Shown here in pieces: positions 23,733 through 34,390 of a DNA stretch of 64,000 nt. Below the pieces are notes generated by a model that saw nothing but the letters and a program-made list of their open reading frames with translations, was not told the origin of the DNA and did no database searches. Origin of the DNA: Osmia lignaria lignaria (taxonomy: Eukaryota; Arthropoda; Insecta; Hymenoptera; Megachilidae); contig NC_135038.1 in assembly GCF_051020975.1 (NCBI RefSeq), positions 3,532,001 through 3,596,000 on the forward strand, in the 5' to 3' direction. The stretch's first letter is position 1; every line of letters begins with the position of its first letter. Position numbers and translations under genes: made by a program.

Positions 23733-24238
23733 GGGCCATTCCACGCAAAGTGATCACACTTTTTCCCGCATGGTCTTGGATTTTTGTTAAATTTTGTAGG
23801 CTTGTAGAACCCAATGTACGAACAAAAAATCGATGCTCAGTTCCTCGATATTGTTTAAACTTTCCAAGTTATAAGGACTGAAAGTTTAGGGTCACTTTTT
23901 TTCAAAAAATCATAACTCGGAAAGCATTATAGATATCCACATGCATGAACCGGCATTTTATAGGTAAAACTTCAAAGTTTAATAAAAAAATTACTATATG
24001 TGTCAACGCAATCTTCAAATTGTTGTAAATAATGTTTATAATTTTCAAACTTGAAAATAACCCCAAGGGGGAGCACAAATCGGTCTGAAATTTTTTCTGT
24101 AGAATCTTTAAAGAGTTTTCTAAATGCCCTGAAAATTTCATGATGGAACACGCAGAATTGCCGGAGTTATAAAATTTTATTGCTGCGTATGACCTGCCAG
24201 CAGACCATCGCGCAACGTCCGGTCCCCATGCGCCGCTA
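23733..24238 (+). repeat. Left terminal inverted repeat of long-TIR element
   Basis: It is inverted relative to 26091-26597 with only scattered substitutions over about 505 bp (for example caaagggggagc against cccttagggtta around the middle). High similarity of the two arms argues for a fairly recent insertion or for conversion between the arms. Confidence 0.85.
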
Positions 24239-24286
24239 TTCTACATTTTTTCAAATAGCCAGCCATCGGTTAATAACTACGGAATA

Positions 24287-25204
24287 CAGTATAGACTCGT
24301 TATAAGCTAAAAAGATCTGTACGATATTTGCAAAGAAACCATCCCCACCACTGGGGGGTATACCCCTCGAGACGTCGCGAAGCTCGCTCGCCGAGTAGCG
24401 TAACATGATCTTGGATCAGATATCGGTGAGGCAACACTAATGCAACAACCTAACTTTGCTATTTTCCATTTTTTTTTTATAGAACTTTTTCCATGATATT
24501 TCTGACATTTTTCTAATTAAAATGATACCAAACACGATATAATTCGGACCATATTTACCATGTAAACTAGTTACAACCAAACGCACGGGACCGGACTTTT
24601 GCCTATAACGTGTAGTTCCACTATTGTTTGATGTTAGCCGACTGCTTCGAACGTAGAAAAGAACCTTGAGTGCAAAAGAGGACGGAGCGAAAACAAACCG
24701 TTCTATGTCGATGAGGCAAATTAACTTTGTTATTTTTCATTTTTTTTTTTATAAAACTTTTCATGATATTTCTGACATTTTTCTCATTAAAATGATACCA
24801 AACACGATATAATTCGGACCATACTTACCGTGTATATTTGTTCGGTCCGATGCAAAACACAATGTGCGAGGATTTCGAAAGACAGTTCCGTGCGTTTGGT
24901 TGTAACTAGTTTACACGGTAAATATGGTCCGAATTATATCGTGTTTGGTATCATTTTAATTACAAAAATGTCAGAAATATCATGGAAAAAGTTTTATAGA
25001 AAAAAAATGATAAATAACAAACTTACGTTGTTGCATTAGTGTTGCCTCACTGACATAGAACGGTTTGTTTTCGCTCCGTCCTCTTTTTCACTCGCTGTCC
25101 TTTTCTACGTTCGAAGCAGTCGGCAAATATCAAACAATGGTGGAACTACACGTTATAAGCAAAAGTCCGGTCCCGAGCGTTTTGCTTATAACGAGTCTAT
25201 ACTG
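24287..25204. mobile_element. Pogo/mariner-like MITE, complete copy
   Basis: TIRs CAGTATAGACTCGTTATAAG at both ends, flanked by TA (24285-24286 and 25205-25206). The length is 918 bp. The interior is a set of inverted repeats: the core box occurs on the minus strand near 24515 and 24795 and on the plus strand near 24935. Words such as ttctacgttcgaagcagtcgg appear in both directions. The copy at 88-727 is a truncated relative. No transposase frame. Confidence 0.75.
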
Positions 25205-25439
25205 TAGATCGACACGTTTTTGGTACTTTTGTCTACAAACCCTTAAAAGGCAATAAAAGTATGGCAAACCGATTTTGGCGGTTCACTTTTCCAGAACACC
25301 GTTCAGTTTTATTTGGAAAAGCAACGAGACAAGCGGTTTCAGTTAAGCGTTCAGTGTTGTGCATAACTATGCTGTGTACTTTTCAGTTTCTTGTTTTTCT
25401 TAGTTTAAAACTGTAATTGTGTACTGGTGGAAAGCAAAA

Positions 25440-26015
25440 ATGCCGCGAAGATATTGTTCCAATCCATTTAGTTTACCTCGACATTCAAATGTAACTAAAA
25501 ATCTTCGTTCAGTTACAATCGCGTTTCGTGAAAAATATCAGAATATAATATTAGGAGAAAATTTGTGCTGCATGTGTAGAATGCGAGTAATTCGAACATC
25601 TAGATTAAATCGTCCAAATCTTCCTATCGTAAACGTAAGTGAGCCGGGTTGTTTTCCAACAGTTCAAGAGCCAGTTGTTGGTCCAAGTAATGTAGAACAA
25701 GTAATAAGCAACAATTCGTCAAATTCGGGAACAAATGCAGATACAGGGTGATTCTCCCGCAACGCAACACAAAAGCCGGATCCAAAACTGCTTTGTGTGT
25801 GTTTATGGCTGAGACGAAGACAAGAAACGGAACAGCAGGGATTCCATTGTGCGGCACGGCTTTTGTGTTGCGTTGCGAAAGAATCACCCTGTAGTTATGT
25901 AGAAGAAATAGATCGGGAATATTCGTTATCGTCGTTAAACAGTGCCCTTAAATCTCTTGGTGAATCTCCTATCACATCAAAATCTTTAAAATCACCTCTC
26001 CAGATTAAGAAAAAA
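25440..26015 (+). pseudogene. First exon of unrecognised Cys-rich transposon protein
   Basis: The frame starts MPRRYCSNPF. It reads through about 100 codons to 25743, is interrupted by a 148-bp MITE, and resumes in the same frame from 25892 (SYVEEIDREYSLSSLNSAL) to a potential donor AAA|GTATGT at 26015/26016. C6, H15, C43, C44 and C46 (LCCMCR) could form a small zinc-binding unit. The part after residue ~100 is Ser-rich and polar. No catalytic motif lies in this exon. Similar N-terminal layouts (Cys-rich start, then an LG-E-SP-type motif) occur, as far as I recall, in multi-exon insect transposon proteins of unknown function. Downstream exons are absent here. Confidence 0.5.
25744..25891. mobile_element. 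148-bp MITE inside the Cys-rich exon
   Basis: TIRs CAGGGTGATTCTCCCGCAAC (left) and GTTGCGAAAGAATCACCCTG (right), flanked by TA (25742-25743, 25892-25893). The inner TIR part is cgcaacacaaaagccg. Removing the element and one TA restores one continuous reading frame, which dates it after the host exon was coding. Tc1/mariner-type by TA target. Confidence 0.85.
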
Positions 26016-26601
26016 GTATGTATTAAAAACAATTATTTACTTCAATTTGTATTTGTAAGCGGATAGACCGAAAAGTAACGCTGACAAGTGCAGTGGCGCA
26101 TGGGGACCGGACGTTGCGCGATGGTCTGCTGGCAGGTCATACGCAGCAATAAAATTTTATAACTCCGGCAATTCTGCGTGTTCCATCATGAAATTTTCAG
26201 GGCATTTAGAAAACTCTTTAAAGATTCTACAGAAAAAATTTCAGACCGATTCGTGCTCCCCCTTAGGGTTATTTTCAAATTTGAAAATTATAAACATTAT
26301 TTACAACAATTTGAAGATTGCGTTGACACATATAGTAATTTTTTTATTAAACTTTGAAGTTTTACCTATAAAATACCGGTTCATGCATGTGGATATCTAT
26401 AATACTTTCCGAGTTATGATTTTTTGAAAAAAAAGTGACCCTAAATTTTCAGTCCTTATAACTTGGAAAATTTAAACAATATCGAGGAACCGAGGATCGA
26501 TTTTTTGTTCGTACATTGGGTTCTACAAGCCTACAAAATTTAACAAAAATCTAAGACCATGCGGGAAAAAGTGTGATCACTTTGCGTGGAATGGCCCATA
26601 G

Positions 26602-27540
26602 CTCCTACATTGTTTGAAGTTTGCCGGCTGCTTCGAACGTAAAAAAGGACAGCGACTGGAAAAGAGGACGGAGCGAAAACAAACCACTCTATTTACATAT
26701 GTCTGTAAAACAATCCTAATTCAACGATGAAACTTGCACTCCGTTGTCCCCTCTAAGGGGACATCCTAATTCTAGCATATCACTGGGATGTCCTCTTTGA
26801 GAGGATATCAAAGATTATTAGTGATTACGGGGAGTGAACTTATTCTAGCGCAATATATGTATAATGTATTGACAAAATATCGACTCTAGGAAATCCCGAG
26901 CAGAAAGGGACCGAGACCTCCTCGGCCGCCCAGCAAGCGACCGTCGAGCCTGCAAAACGAAACCGTTTAATTGCTTTATGGTTCCTTCGTGCTCTGGGCC
27001 TTCGCGAACACATTAACGGACCGTACTCACTTCAGCATTTTTGCCCGAACGAACGTTTTCGGCGCACAAATGCACAGGTCAGTATGAGGCTTAACGTTTA
27101 CAGAAATCATCACACAGCCAATAACACTGTGCAACAGCCAAATGATTTCATAACCGCCACTATGAAATTGTTATACATTTTGGCAAGCTAGATACGAATC
27201 TGAAATCCGTTTCTCAAAAACTACGACCTAGAGAGAAACGGATTTCAGATTCGTATCCAGCTTGCAAAAATCTATAACAATTTCATAGTGGCTGTTACGA
27301 AATGAAAAGAAAGTCAAAATTTGTTGTACAGTGTAACACATGTTATGTGAGCGGTCTGTAAAGTGTTAAACAGTTTTTTTTTATTTAAATATTATTTATT
27401 TTTGCTATGAAACTTTTATCAACAGATTTGTGATATTTTTTTGATTAAAATAACCCAAAACACGACGTTAATCGGATTAGTTTTGTTATTAATCTATTTC
27501 AATTGATCAAGTGAATGATTGGGCTCGAGAAAATTGGTGG
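26602..27540. other. Repeat fragments, one foldback
   Basis: 26620-26700 is a piece of the pogo-like family (gctgcttcgaacgt). A foldback with ~75-bp arms lies at 27144-27302 (atttcata...; inner arms gaaatccgtttctc / gagaaacggatttc). A core box in reverse is at about 27445. No gene is seen. Confidence 0.6.
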
Positions 27541-27544
27541 TAGG

Positions 27545-27790
27545 GCAATGTCACACCATTTTTTCGGCCGGCGCGGCGCAGAGAAATGGAGGGATCCTTC
27601 GCACACAACGCCGATCTCTTTATCTTATACGAGCCTAGTCAGTAGATGTAACTCCTTCGACCAATAATACGTTGCGGCTGCAAGCCGTGTGAGGAAAGGT
27701 GGGGCACGACCAATGAGACGCACATTTGTTTCGACGGCCAAGTTACGAATAGCGAACAACAGTTAGTTGGAATTCATACTTTGCGACGCT
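27545..27790 (+). repeat. Direct repeat L flanking 28 kb segment
   Basis: It is about 75% similar by eye to 28640-28876 (gtcagtagatgtaactcc against gtcagtagatgtaggtgt; ggggcacgaccaat in both; gacggccaagttacgaa in both). The class is unknown. The second copy lies directly upstream of Helitron fragment A. Confidence 0.65.
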
Positions 27791-28395
27791 ATCTTTAACT
27801 TTTAAACTATTCAACTACAAACGAAACTTTTTTCACTACAATCAACTACAAACGACTCTGAATCACATGGAAAAGACGGATTTCAAAAATCTTGAAAATT
27901 GTCGAAGTTACCTGTTACGCGGATAAAGAATTGCTCATAACTTTTAAACTATTCAACTACAAACGAAACTTTTTTTACTACAATCAACTACAAACGATAT
28001 ACTACCATTTTCCGAAAAAAAAGTTAATTTTTTAAAAGTCGGGTGCCAGGTTCACATAGCCTACAAGATGCAAAAAGTTTCGTTCCGATTGGTCCATCCA
28101 TCTCGGAGTAATCGACGAATTTGTATTAAGGAAAAAAAGTCGTTAGGAATGAAAAAATGCAAAATGTTTTTTTAACGGGGCCAATCGGAAGACATACTGT
28201 ACAAGATGCAAAGGTTTCGTTCCGATTGGTCCGTCCATCCATCCAAAAAATATACATATATTGATCGAATTGATTAACCTCCTCCTTTTTCAAAGTCGGT
28301 TAATTATTGAAATTAGTTAAATTTAATTTTAAGCTCACCCGTTATATGAATGGTACTGTCGGATGACACGCGTTTTCGTGAATCATACTATTATA
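27790..28395 (-). repeat. Inverted copy of the 14.9-15.8 kb repeat
   Basis: Reverse complement of the repeat at 15060-15800, including 1.5 units of its tandem array. It stops at about 28390, where an LTR-like fragment begins. Confidence 0.7.
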
Positions 28396-28600
28396 GCTGA
28401 CGGACTCAACAGTAAATCTAACATCAAATTTTACTGACTTTTTAATCGTTCTAATCTTAGAGGACGATCGCGAAAGTGATCGTCATAAACGATTAGGACT
28501 GGTGGCAGCGCTTTTCTACCGCGTATTAATATTCCAAATAAATCATTTCTTTTCCTTCAATTTTGTACGTCGCGCGCCGTCTCTCGCTCGCGACGTAACA
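28392..28600 (-). mobile_element. Fragment of TGTTACG-type LTR-like element
   Basis: Read on the minus strand, it starts TGTTACGTCGCGAGCGAGA at 28600 and holds gctgccaccagtcct and a gatcg/cgatc stem, as in the element at 33672. It ends after about 210 bp, so it is a 5' fragment. Confidence 0.65.
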
Positions 28601-28639
28601 ATAGGATACTAAATACATTTCAACCTTTTCAGAGGTAGG

Positions 28640-28876
28640 GGAAAGTAGGGCCAGCGTAGGGGAAAGGAGGGATCCGTTGCACACCCCGCCGTTTTCTTTA
28701 TTTTTACACGAGCCAAGTCAGTAGATGTAGGTGTTTCGACCAATAATATATTACGACTGCAAGTCGTGTGAGCAAAGGCGGGGCACGACCAATCCTACCC
28801 AAATTTTTTGCGACGGCCAAGTTACGAACGGCGAACAGCAGTCAGTTTCAATTAATACCTTGCAACGCTGCTTTCT
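28640..28876 (+). repeat. Direct repeat R, upstream of Helitron A
   Basis: Partner of 27545-27790. It lies 60 bp before the first Helitron-matching base. It could be a promoter or leader segment duplicated around the 27.8-28.6 kb insertions. Confidence 0.55.
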
Positions 28877-28937
28877 ATTGAATTTTTTTTCTCAATATAT
28901 TCTGTTGTAAGGTAAATTGTAACAATTATTATTATTT

Positions 28938-29936
28938 TTTGCTTTGCACTTGCAGCCTTTGTCTGGTGTAATTCCTGCAAATCTAATACAATCGGAGAAG
29001 ATAACAACATGTTCTCATTGCCTGCATCATCTTAAAAAACACAAAGTTCCATCTCAGGCAATCTGGAATAAAATGGAACTAATGTCTGTACCTCAGGAGA
29101 TAGCAGATTTATCGGAAATCGAGAAACAAATGTTGTGCAGAATAGTACCTTTTCTTAAAATCATGAAAATTCAAAATCGCTTCAGTCAGGATTGGTGCAA
29201 AGGTCAGGTAGTCCTATTTGCCCGCGATGTGTTCGAAGTAGCCGAGCAACTTCCACTTAGATTAAACCAAACCGGTCTAATGATTGTAGTGGAAAGCCTC
29301 GAAAATTTGGAGCGACAAAGACAATTTGAAATAGACGTTGGCAAACTTCGAGTAGCTTTACAATGGCTATTAGAAAATAATGCTTTATACAAAGATGTGC
29401 GACCATGTTTTTCTAATATTACCAATAACATTTTGGAAATAGCTGATGTCGTTGAAGAGCCTTGTATTGTAAGAAACGAAATGGAAGTTGCAGAAAGAAA
29501 TACTGAATCAAACAGTAGATTTATGAATGTTGAACAGAATGTAGCTATTTTACGAGGCTCGTGCCATCAAGCTAGCGATCGCTTCAGTATCGAATCTCAC
29601 GGTAAGCAATGTACTGGCATAACTGCAGTTGCTTGTGTTGCGTTTCATTTGCTCGACCCTAGTACGTGGTGTACTAGTGATGTCGATTATGTACTTTTAG
29701 TAGGAGATAAATATTACCGTGATTGCATTGAAGCGCGAAGTAATCCTGACCCCAGAAAAGTCAATGTAGACTATTTAGCCGTTACCAAATTATTGCCACA
29801 CATATCATTTAATAACAGCAGAGTCAATATTAACATTGGCTATGAAATGACTGTAAATGGTCATATCGATATTGATAACGGCGATGAACGATTTCCAAAT
29901 TTAAAGAACGCTTTGATTTACGTTTTACATCAGTAG
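28938..29936 (+). pseudogene. Helitron fragment A, N-terminal region with protease-like domain
   Basis: An open frame of about 330 codons carries the N-terminal region of an insect Helitron replicase/helicase polyprotein. The first ~160 residues hold a DUF6570-like block (VPQEIADLSEIEKQML... then FARDVFEVAEQLP). A papain-fold peptidase-like domain follows, with a likely nucleophile in HGKQCTG. The frame ends at TAG 29934-29936, and the homologous protein continues in the -1 frame. The same break is in copy B. The 5' end is cut at 28938 relative to copy B. Not functional as it stands. Confidence 0.65.
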
Positions 29937-30691
29937 CTGTATCATGCGGTAACCAGTCAGAGACTACCTACTATTGGTTGTTTGATTCCCATGCAAGAAA
30001 TCCAAAAAGATATAAAGCATCGTCACGGGGCGTCTCATGCTGTATGAAATTTACTAATATTGATGATTTACACATCATCTTCTGTCGTAATTTATATGCT
30101 AAAGAAGGCAATAGCAATGTGCTAAATATCTATTCACTAACACCTCTAACAATAGCAGCCGAAAGGAATAGATCTCCTGAAATAGAAAGGATACAACCAT
30201 CTGTTGCGACCGCTCGTAGAGAATCCGGCGCAACACAAATTATTTTCGCCACAAGCATGTTACGTTCGATTGACGAAGATGTTCCCAACATTGATAGTAT
30301 CGTCTCTGTCAGTAATAATAATAATAACGCAGAAAATGACCCGATAAACCTGGCGAATATACATAGAAAAACAGTGCCTCCTTTGAACCTAGAAAGGGAG
30401 AGAAGGATGGAAGAACTGTGTTGGTTCTTCCTGTTTCCGGATGGTAAACATGGATTCGGAGAGCATCGAGACATCTCAATTACACCACTGGATTACTTCC
30501 AAGCGCGTATTCTGAGCAATGACAAACGATTCCAACAAACAGATTATTTTTTCTTCGCATTATCTGTTGTTGAATACTACCGCGCAAAAACTAGCGTTTC
30601 AGTATCATGTAGAATGCGCCAAGGGGAACATACTCCACAGGGATTAGTAATCCTAAAGAATAGGTTTTTTTGCAATAATGATAGTTATTAA
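29917..30691 (+). pseudogene. Helitron fragment A, second frame: protease end and Helitron_like_N start
   Basis: This frame picks up where the previous one ends. Its first part carries FDSHARN, a D-x-H motif expected to complete a Cys-His-Asp protease site. Later parts (LFFPDG-like ...FFLFPDGKHGFGEHRD, then ITPLDYFQARIL and VVEYYRAKTSVSVS) match the start of the Helitron_like_N domain that precedes the HUH nuclease. Helitron homology stops at about 30646, and the last codons are unrelated sequence. The HUH, tyrosine and helicase parts are missing in this copy. Confidence 0.65.
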
Positions 30692-31360
30692 CAATAAGAA
30701 GTTACATACATTTTTGCAAATGGAATTATGGTGGAAAGATGTACGAGATGTGAAAAGTTTCATCGCAATCGGTATATTCCTTATAGAGTAGCGGTATAGA
30801 ATCGGATTTTGCAAAAACAATAGTTATTATTATATGTATATGCATACTGAATTTCGGTCGACGCGATATGTGTATAGAAACAGTAAAGAATCGGCGACTA
30901 CATACACCGGTACAGACATGTAGGCATACGTACAATTCAATGTAGTAGTAACAATAGTTTTGCACGAATATCTCGGAAACTAAAGCTTTTCGTTAATTAT
31001 GCATAATGAAAAAGTTGTTCAGAATCATGCCCCCGACAACATATTAAAGGGTCATTGAAATCGTCCTATGTCGAGATTAAAAACTTCTCGTATTTTGCAA
31101 TAACAATGAAAAATTTTTTTTTAATGGGACCAACCGGAAGACGTACCCTACAAAATGCAAAAGGTTTCGTTTCGATTGGTACATCCATCTCGGAGTAATC
31201 GGTGAACACAAAAAAAATAAAACATACATACTGATCGAAATGAGTAACCTCCTCCTTTTCGAAGTCGGTTAAAAATGTATAGCATTTTGAATGCAAACTT
31301 GAATTGAGGTCTAATCCTCTAGTCGAATATTCTATTCTAATACCTAACAATTCACATCAT
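30647..31360. repeat. Repeat tails after Helitron A
   Basis: 30670-30800 matches 60020-60140 and 2270-2350 (tagttattaacaataa, tttcatcgcaatcggta). 30950-31080 is a fragment of the 8-bp-TSD family. 31080-31275 relates to 28190-28310 (gaccaaccggaagacgtacc, acctcctccttttcgaagtc). 31290-31345 matches 38545-38610. No gene. Confidence 0.55.
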
Positions 31361-31361
31361 T

Positions 31362-32070
31362 TCACATCATTTTTTTTTTGAAAAAAAATAATAGGAATTT
31401 CATTGTGTAAGAGATTGTACTACACATATCTATTATATATTTACAAGAGACTGTACCGTATGCCGTAGCAACAAAAACAAGCGAGCGACGCGTCATTATA
31501 TTATTTATTAGAGCGTTATCTATATTATTTATATGATCGCAAAGTATAATAAGAAACAAGCTGTAGAGGGGAATCACACACGTTATTAAAAATCTTCCTA
31601 GACCTAGTGAGCTGCGCGAGTTAAGGGCACAGACTCCTTGTGCCATGACCTGTATGCGTGCACTCACACAATCAACGGAAAGCATGCACGTATACGCCAT
31701 GCGTGAGAGAGACACTCGATTTCGTAGATTTCGTTTTTCGTCTCGATAATTGCACAAATGAAATTTTCGCGGGTATAGCACCCACGGGTAGACTTCACCA
31801 CAGGGTGGTCTGGTCCGTTTGAACGCTAATAAACACCATACGTTGAGAAAAATGATATTTTCGACACTGTAAGATTGAGACAGACGCTGTTGTAAGCAAA
31901 CAACATGGCTGCCGAATGCTGCGTTCGGCTGCATTTTAGCAAATATTGAACGATTTAATGGTTTTTCCACCCATAGCACACCAGATCACCCTTCCTTGAA
32001 CTAGCACAATGTCACTGAAATTCGATTTTTCACAATTTATCACTTCTGGAAGACGTAAAACGAAATTTAC
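31362..32070 (-). repeat. Dispersed repeat with inverted copy in intron 2
   Basis: About 31620-32060 is the reverse complement of about 44465-44835 (atgcagccgaacgcagcatt and atggtgtttattagcgttca in the minus direction). The 205-codon minus frame (31362-31979) is partly mirrored by a 128-codon frame in the other copy. The two frames are disrupted relative to each other and no domain is visible, so I treat both as repeat sequence rather than a gene. Confidence 0.5.
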
Positions 32071-33270
32071 GATTTGCACGCATCAGACGTCAAATAGACG
32101 GAAGAATAGTTCACTGATTTTCCGTCAGAGGCATTGATGGTATATTTGACCACGTTATCATCGGGGTCGATAAAAACAGAAATCAGTCGATAAATGTAAA
32201 TTCTAATTTGACACCACAAACAGCTACGCGAATATAGTCAGAAATATGGCATAGTTGCCGCAACGTATTAAGACTTCTGTCACGCTGTTGCCACATCTGT
32301 TACAATTGCAACAGGCTCGAGCCGATTTTGATTCCTGCCAGACATAGAAAAGAATAGGGCGCTCGAGAGAGAAAGAGGTTCGAGAATGAAACAATACATG
32401 TACTAATGTGTGCAACCATCAAACTTTTTTATTCATATTTATAATCATGTTTTTTTCATCAATTAAATTACAGACAGAATACTTGAAATGGTATGCCAGA
32501 AAAATGAATTATAAAACTTGCACCATATACAGTGAAAACTCGATAAATGTACATAATTATTGCCGGTCCACTCCGCAACTGTTATGGAATAGGAGAATCA
32601 TTTTTCAAATTTGATTGCCTAGTCAGTAAACACTGATTAGAAAGAGTCAGTAGCTAAAGACGAAAGAGGGACTAAAACCGGGATTTATTGCCTTCATTTA
32701 AATGCCCCGTGTCAATGTGACCATACTAATGCCCAGAATAAAGTTTTTTATTTTGCACTTTTTGTTAATAAAAATTTCACTATCATGTGGAGAAGATTTT
32801 TCTGATTAAAATGAAGCTAAACACAATATAAATCGGTCAACATTTAATAGCATAATATTGGGTTAAATGTTGTGCTTGTGAGTCTTTCTCTCTTCGTTTA
32901 TCCTTTTTGCGCTATCCTTTTCTATGTTCGGAAACATCAAAGAACGACGGATTCGTGGTGCTAGTAGGGGTAGAATGAATGAAATAATACACATAACGTA
33001 AGTACGCGGCCATAAGACTTATAGGAATGAAAACTACCTGACATAATAATTTCAAGAAGGGAATAAAAAATAAAGAAATTAATAATAAATTTTAATATAA
33101 TTCTGTCACACTTAGACTGGGACACCCTGTATATGCAGGTACAATTATATTAAAATTCATTATTATATTTCAAATGAAAAAGATTTCAATAACACGTGGC
33201 TGGAGTGGATGTCACGGGAATCGAGATTCGGAGGAGGCCTCGAAGGAGTCTGTGCCCTTAAGTATGGTCT
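32070..33270. other. No gene recognised
   Basis: It contains a reverse core-box fragment near 32805-32840 and the ccttttctatgttcgg word near 32915, i.e. a diverged member of the core-box family. An accctgtatatgcagg remnant lies near 33125. The rest is unassigned AT-rich DNA. Confidence 0.5.
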
Positions 33271-34226
33271 CTCGTGAACTGCAGTATAGTGCATGTACTT
33301 ACATCAGGAGTGCTGCCAATTTCTGATACAATCGTTACAATTACAAATGTTTCCAGCCGGACCTATAACATTTTGCTTTTTCTCTTACGACTTATTAATT
33401 ACCAAGTTTGCAATACCGCAATCAAATCGTTATTGGCAGCATCGTTTGTTCGGGTACTTTTAATTTTGCGCTGTCTCCGAAAAGGTTGAAATGTATTTAG
33501 TATCCTATTTAACGATTAAGTAGATTTTATTAATAGCTGTCGAATATTGGTATAAATAAATGAAATAGAAATTATTTTATACTTTTTAGCGCATTCGAAC
33601 TCCCTTCGATACTCCTGCTCCACATTTTGTTGATTCAACAAGTTTTATTAATAATTGTTACGTAGTTGTATTGTTACGTCGCGAGCGAGATACGGCGCGC
33701 GACGTACAAAATAAAAAAAAATTAATAATTAATAAAATTGTGGTTAACAATACGCGGTTGAGGACGGTATTAGCGCTGCCACCAGTCCCAATCGCGCGTG
33801 ACGATGTTGTGTCACTCACGATTAGAACAATAAAAGAGTTGTTAAATAAGTTAATAGATTAATTGAAAGATTAATCGGGTTCGTCAATGCTCTAGTCCCA
33901 TACGGGCCCCTCGTGTGAATTTGTACGAAGATGGTAGACGTGAAAATGAAGGAAAAGGAAGTGTTTTGAAACGTAAATGAATTAAAACAGGTTAGGTGTA
34001 ACAAGAATATAATTTCGGAAAAATAATCGTGACAATAAAAGTGGTTGGTTAACAGGAAGTACGAGCTGTTTGAAATACAAGAGAAAATAGATATATTATA
34101 AAGAAAAGTATAAATTATATGAAAATGAAGCTGTTGATTACTGGTTAATTAAAGTTTGATTAAATGATTCGATGATTCGAGCGACGATGTTCTGTGAAGA
34201 ATTAAGCGCGAACAAGAAAGAAAGAA

Positions 34227-34390
34227 CGGTCCCAGAGGGTAAATTACCAGAGCCACGGTTTCGTGGGGCCGTCTTCTTTACGTGTGAATCGGAATTTATT
34301 CAATAACGTTAACTTTCGATACCTCGAGTCTTTATACTGAACGGAACGATCTAGAGGGAAACTTTCCAGAATACACGGTTTCGTAGATCG
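34227..34390 (+). other. Two hairpin units with compensatory stem changes
   Basis: Unit 1 has the stem CGGTCC (34227-34232) with GGGCCG (34266-34271). Unit 2, 120 bp on, has CGATCT (34347-34352) with AGATCG (34385-34390). The loops are alike (cagagggtaaa... and agagggaaact..., both with cacggtttcgt before the closing strand). Stem bases differ at paired positions while pairing is kept, as expected of a selected RNA fold. Confidence 0.6.

Larger units (their letters stand above)
23733..26597 (+). mobile_element. Long-TIR DNA transposon, 2.87 kb, family unassigned
   Basis: Terminal inverted repeats of about 505 bp (23733-24238 and 26091-26597) begin GGGCCATTCCACGCAAAG. The 4-bp repeat ATAG flanks both ends (23729-23732, 26598-26601). 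Between the TIRs lie a pogo-like MITE (24287-25204) and the first exon of a Cys-rich protein (25440-26015). That exon is itself hit by a 148-bp MITE (25744-25891). The rest of the presumed transposase is missing, so this copy is non-autonomous. The 79-codon frames in the two TIRs mirror each other and are not a gene. I could not assign a superfamily from TIR and target size alone. Confidence 0.75.

Noticed and set aside
29905..29940. Programmed -1 frameshift in Helitron
   Set aside because: No X-XXY-YYZ slippery site in the right phase. A shared inherited break is simpler.
31362..31979. 205-codon minus-strand frame
   Set aside because: The longest orphan frame, but its repeat copy at 44465-44935 breaks the frame and no motif is visible, so it is treated as repeat sequence.
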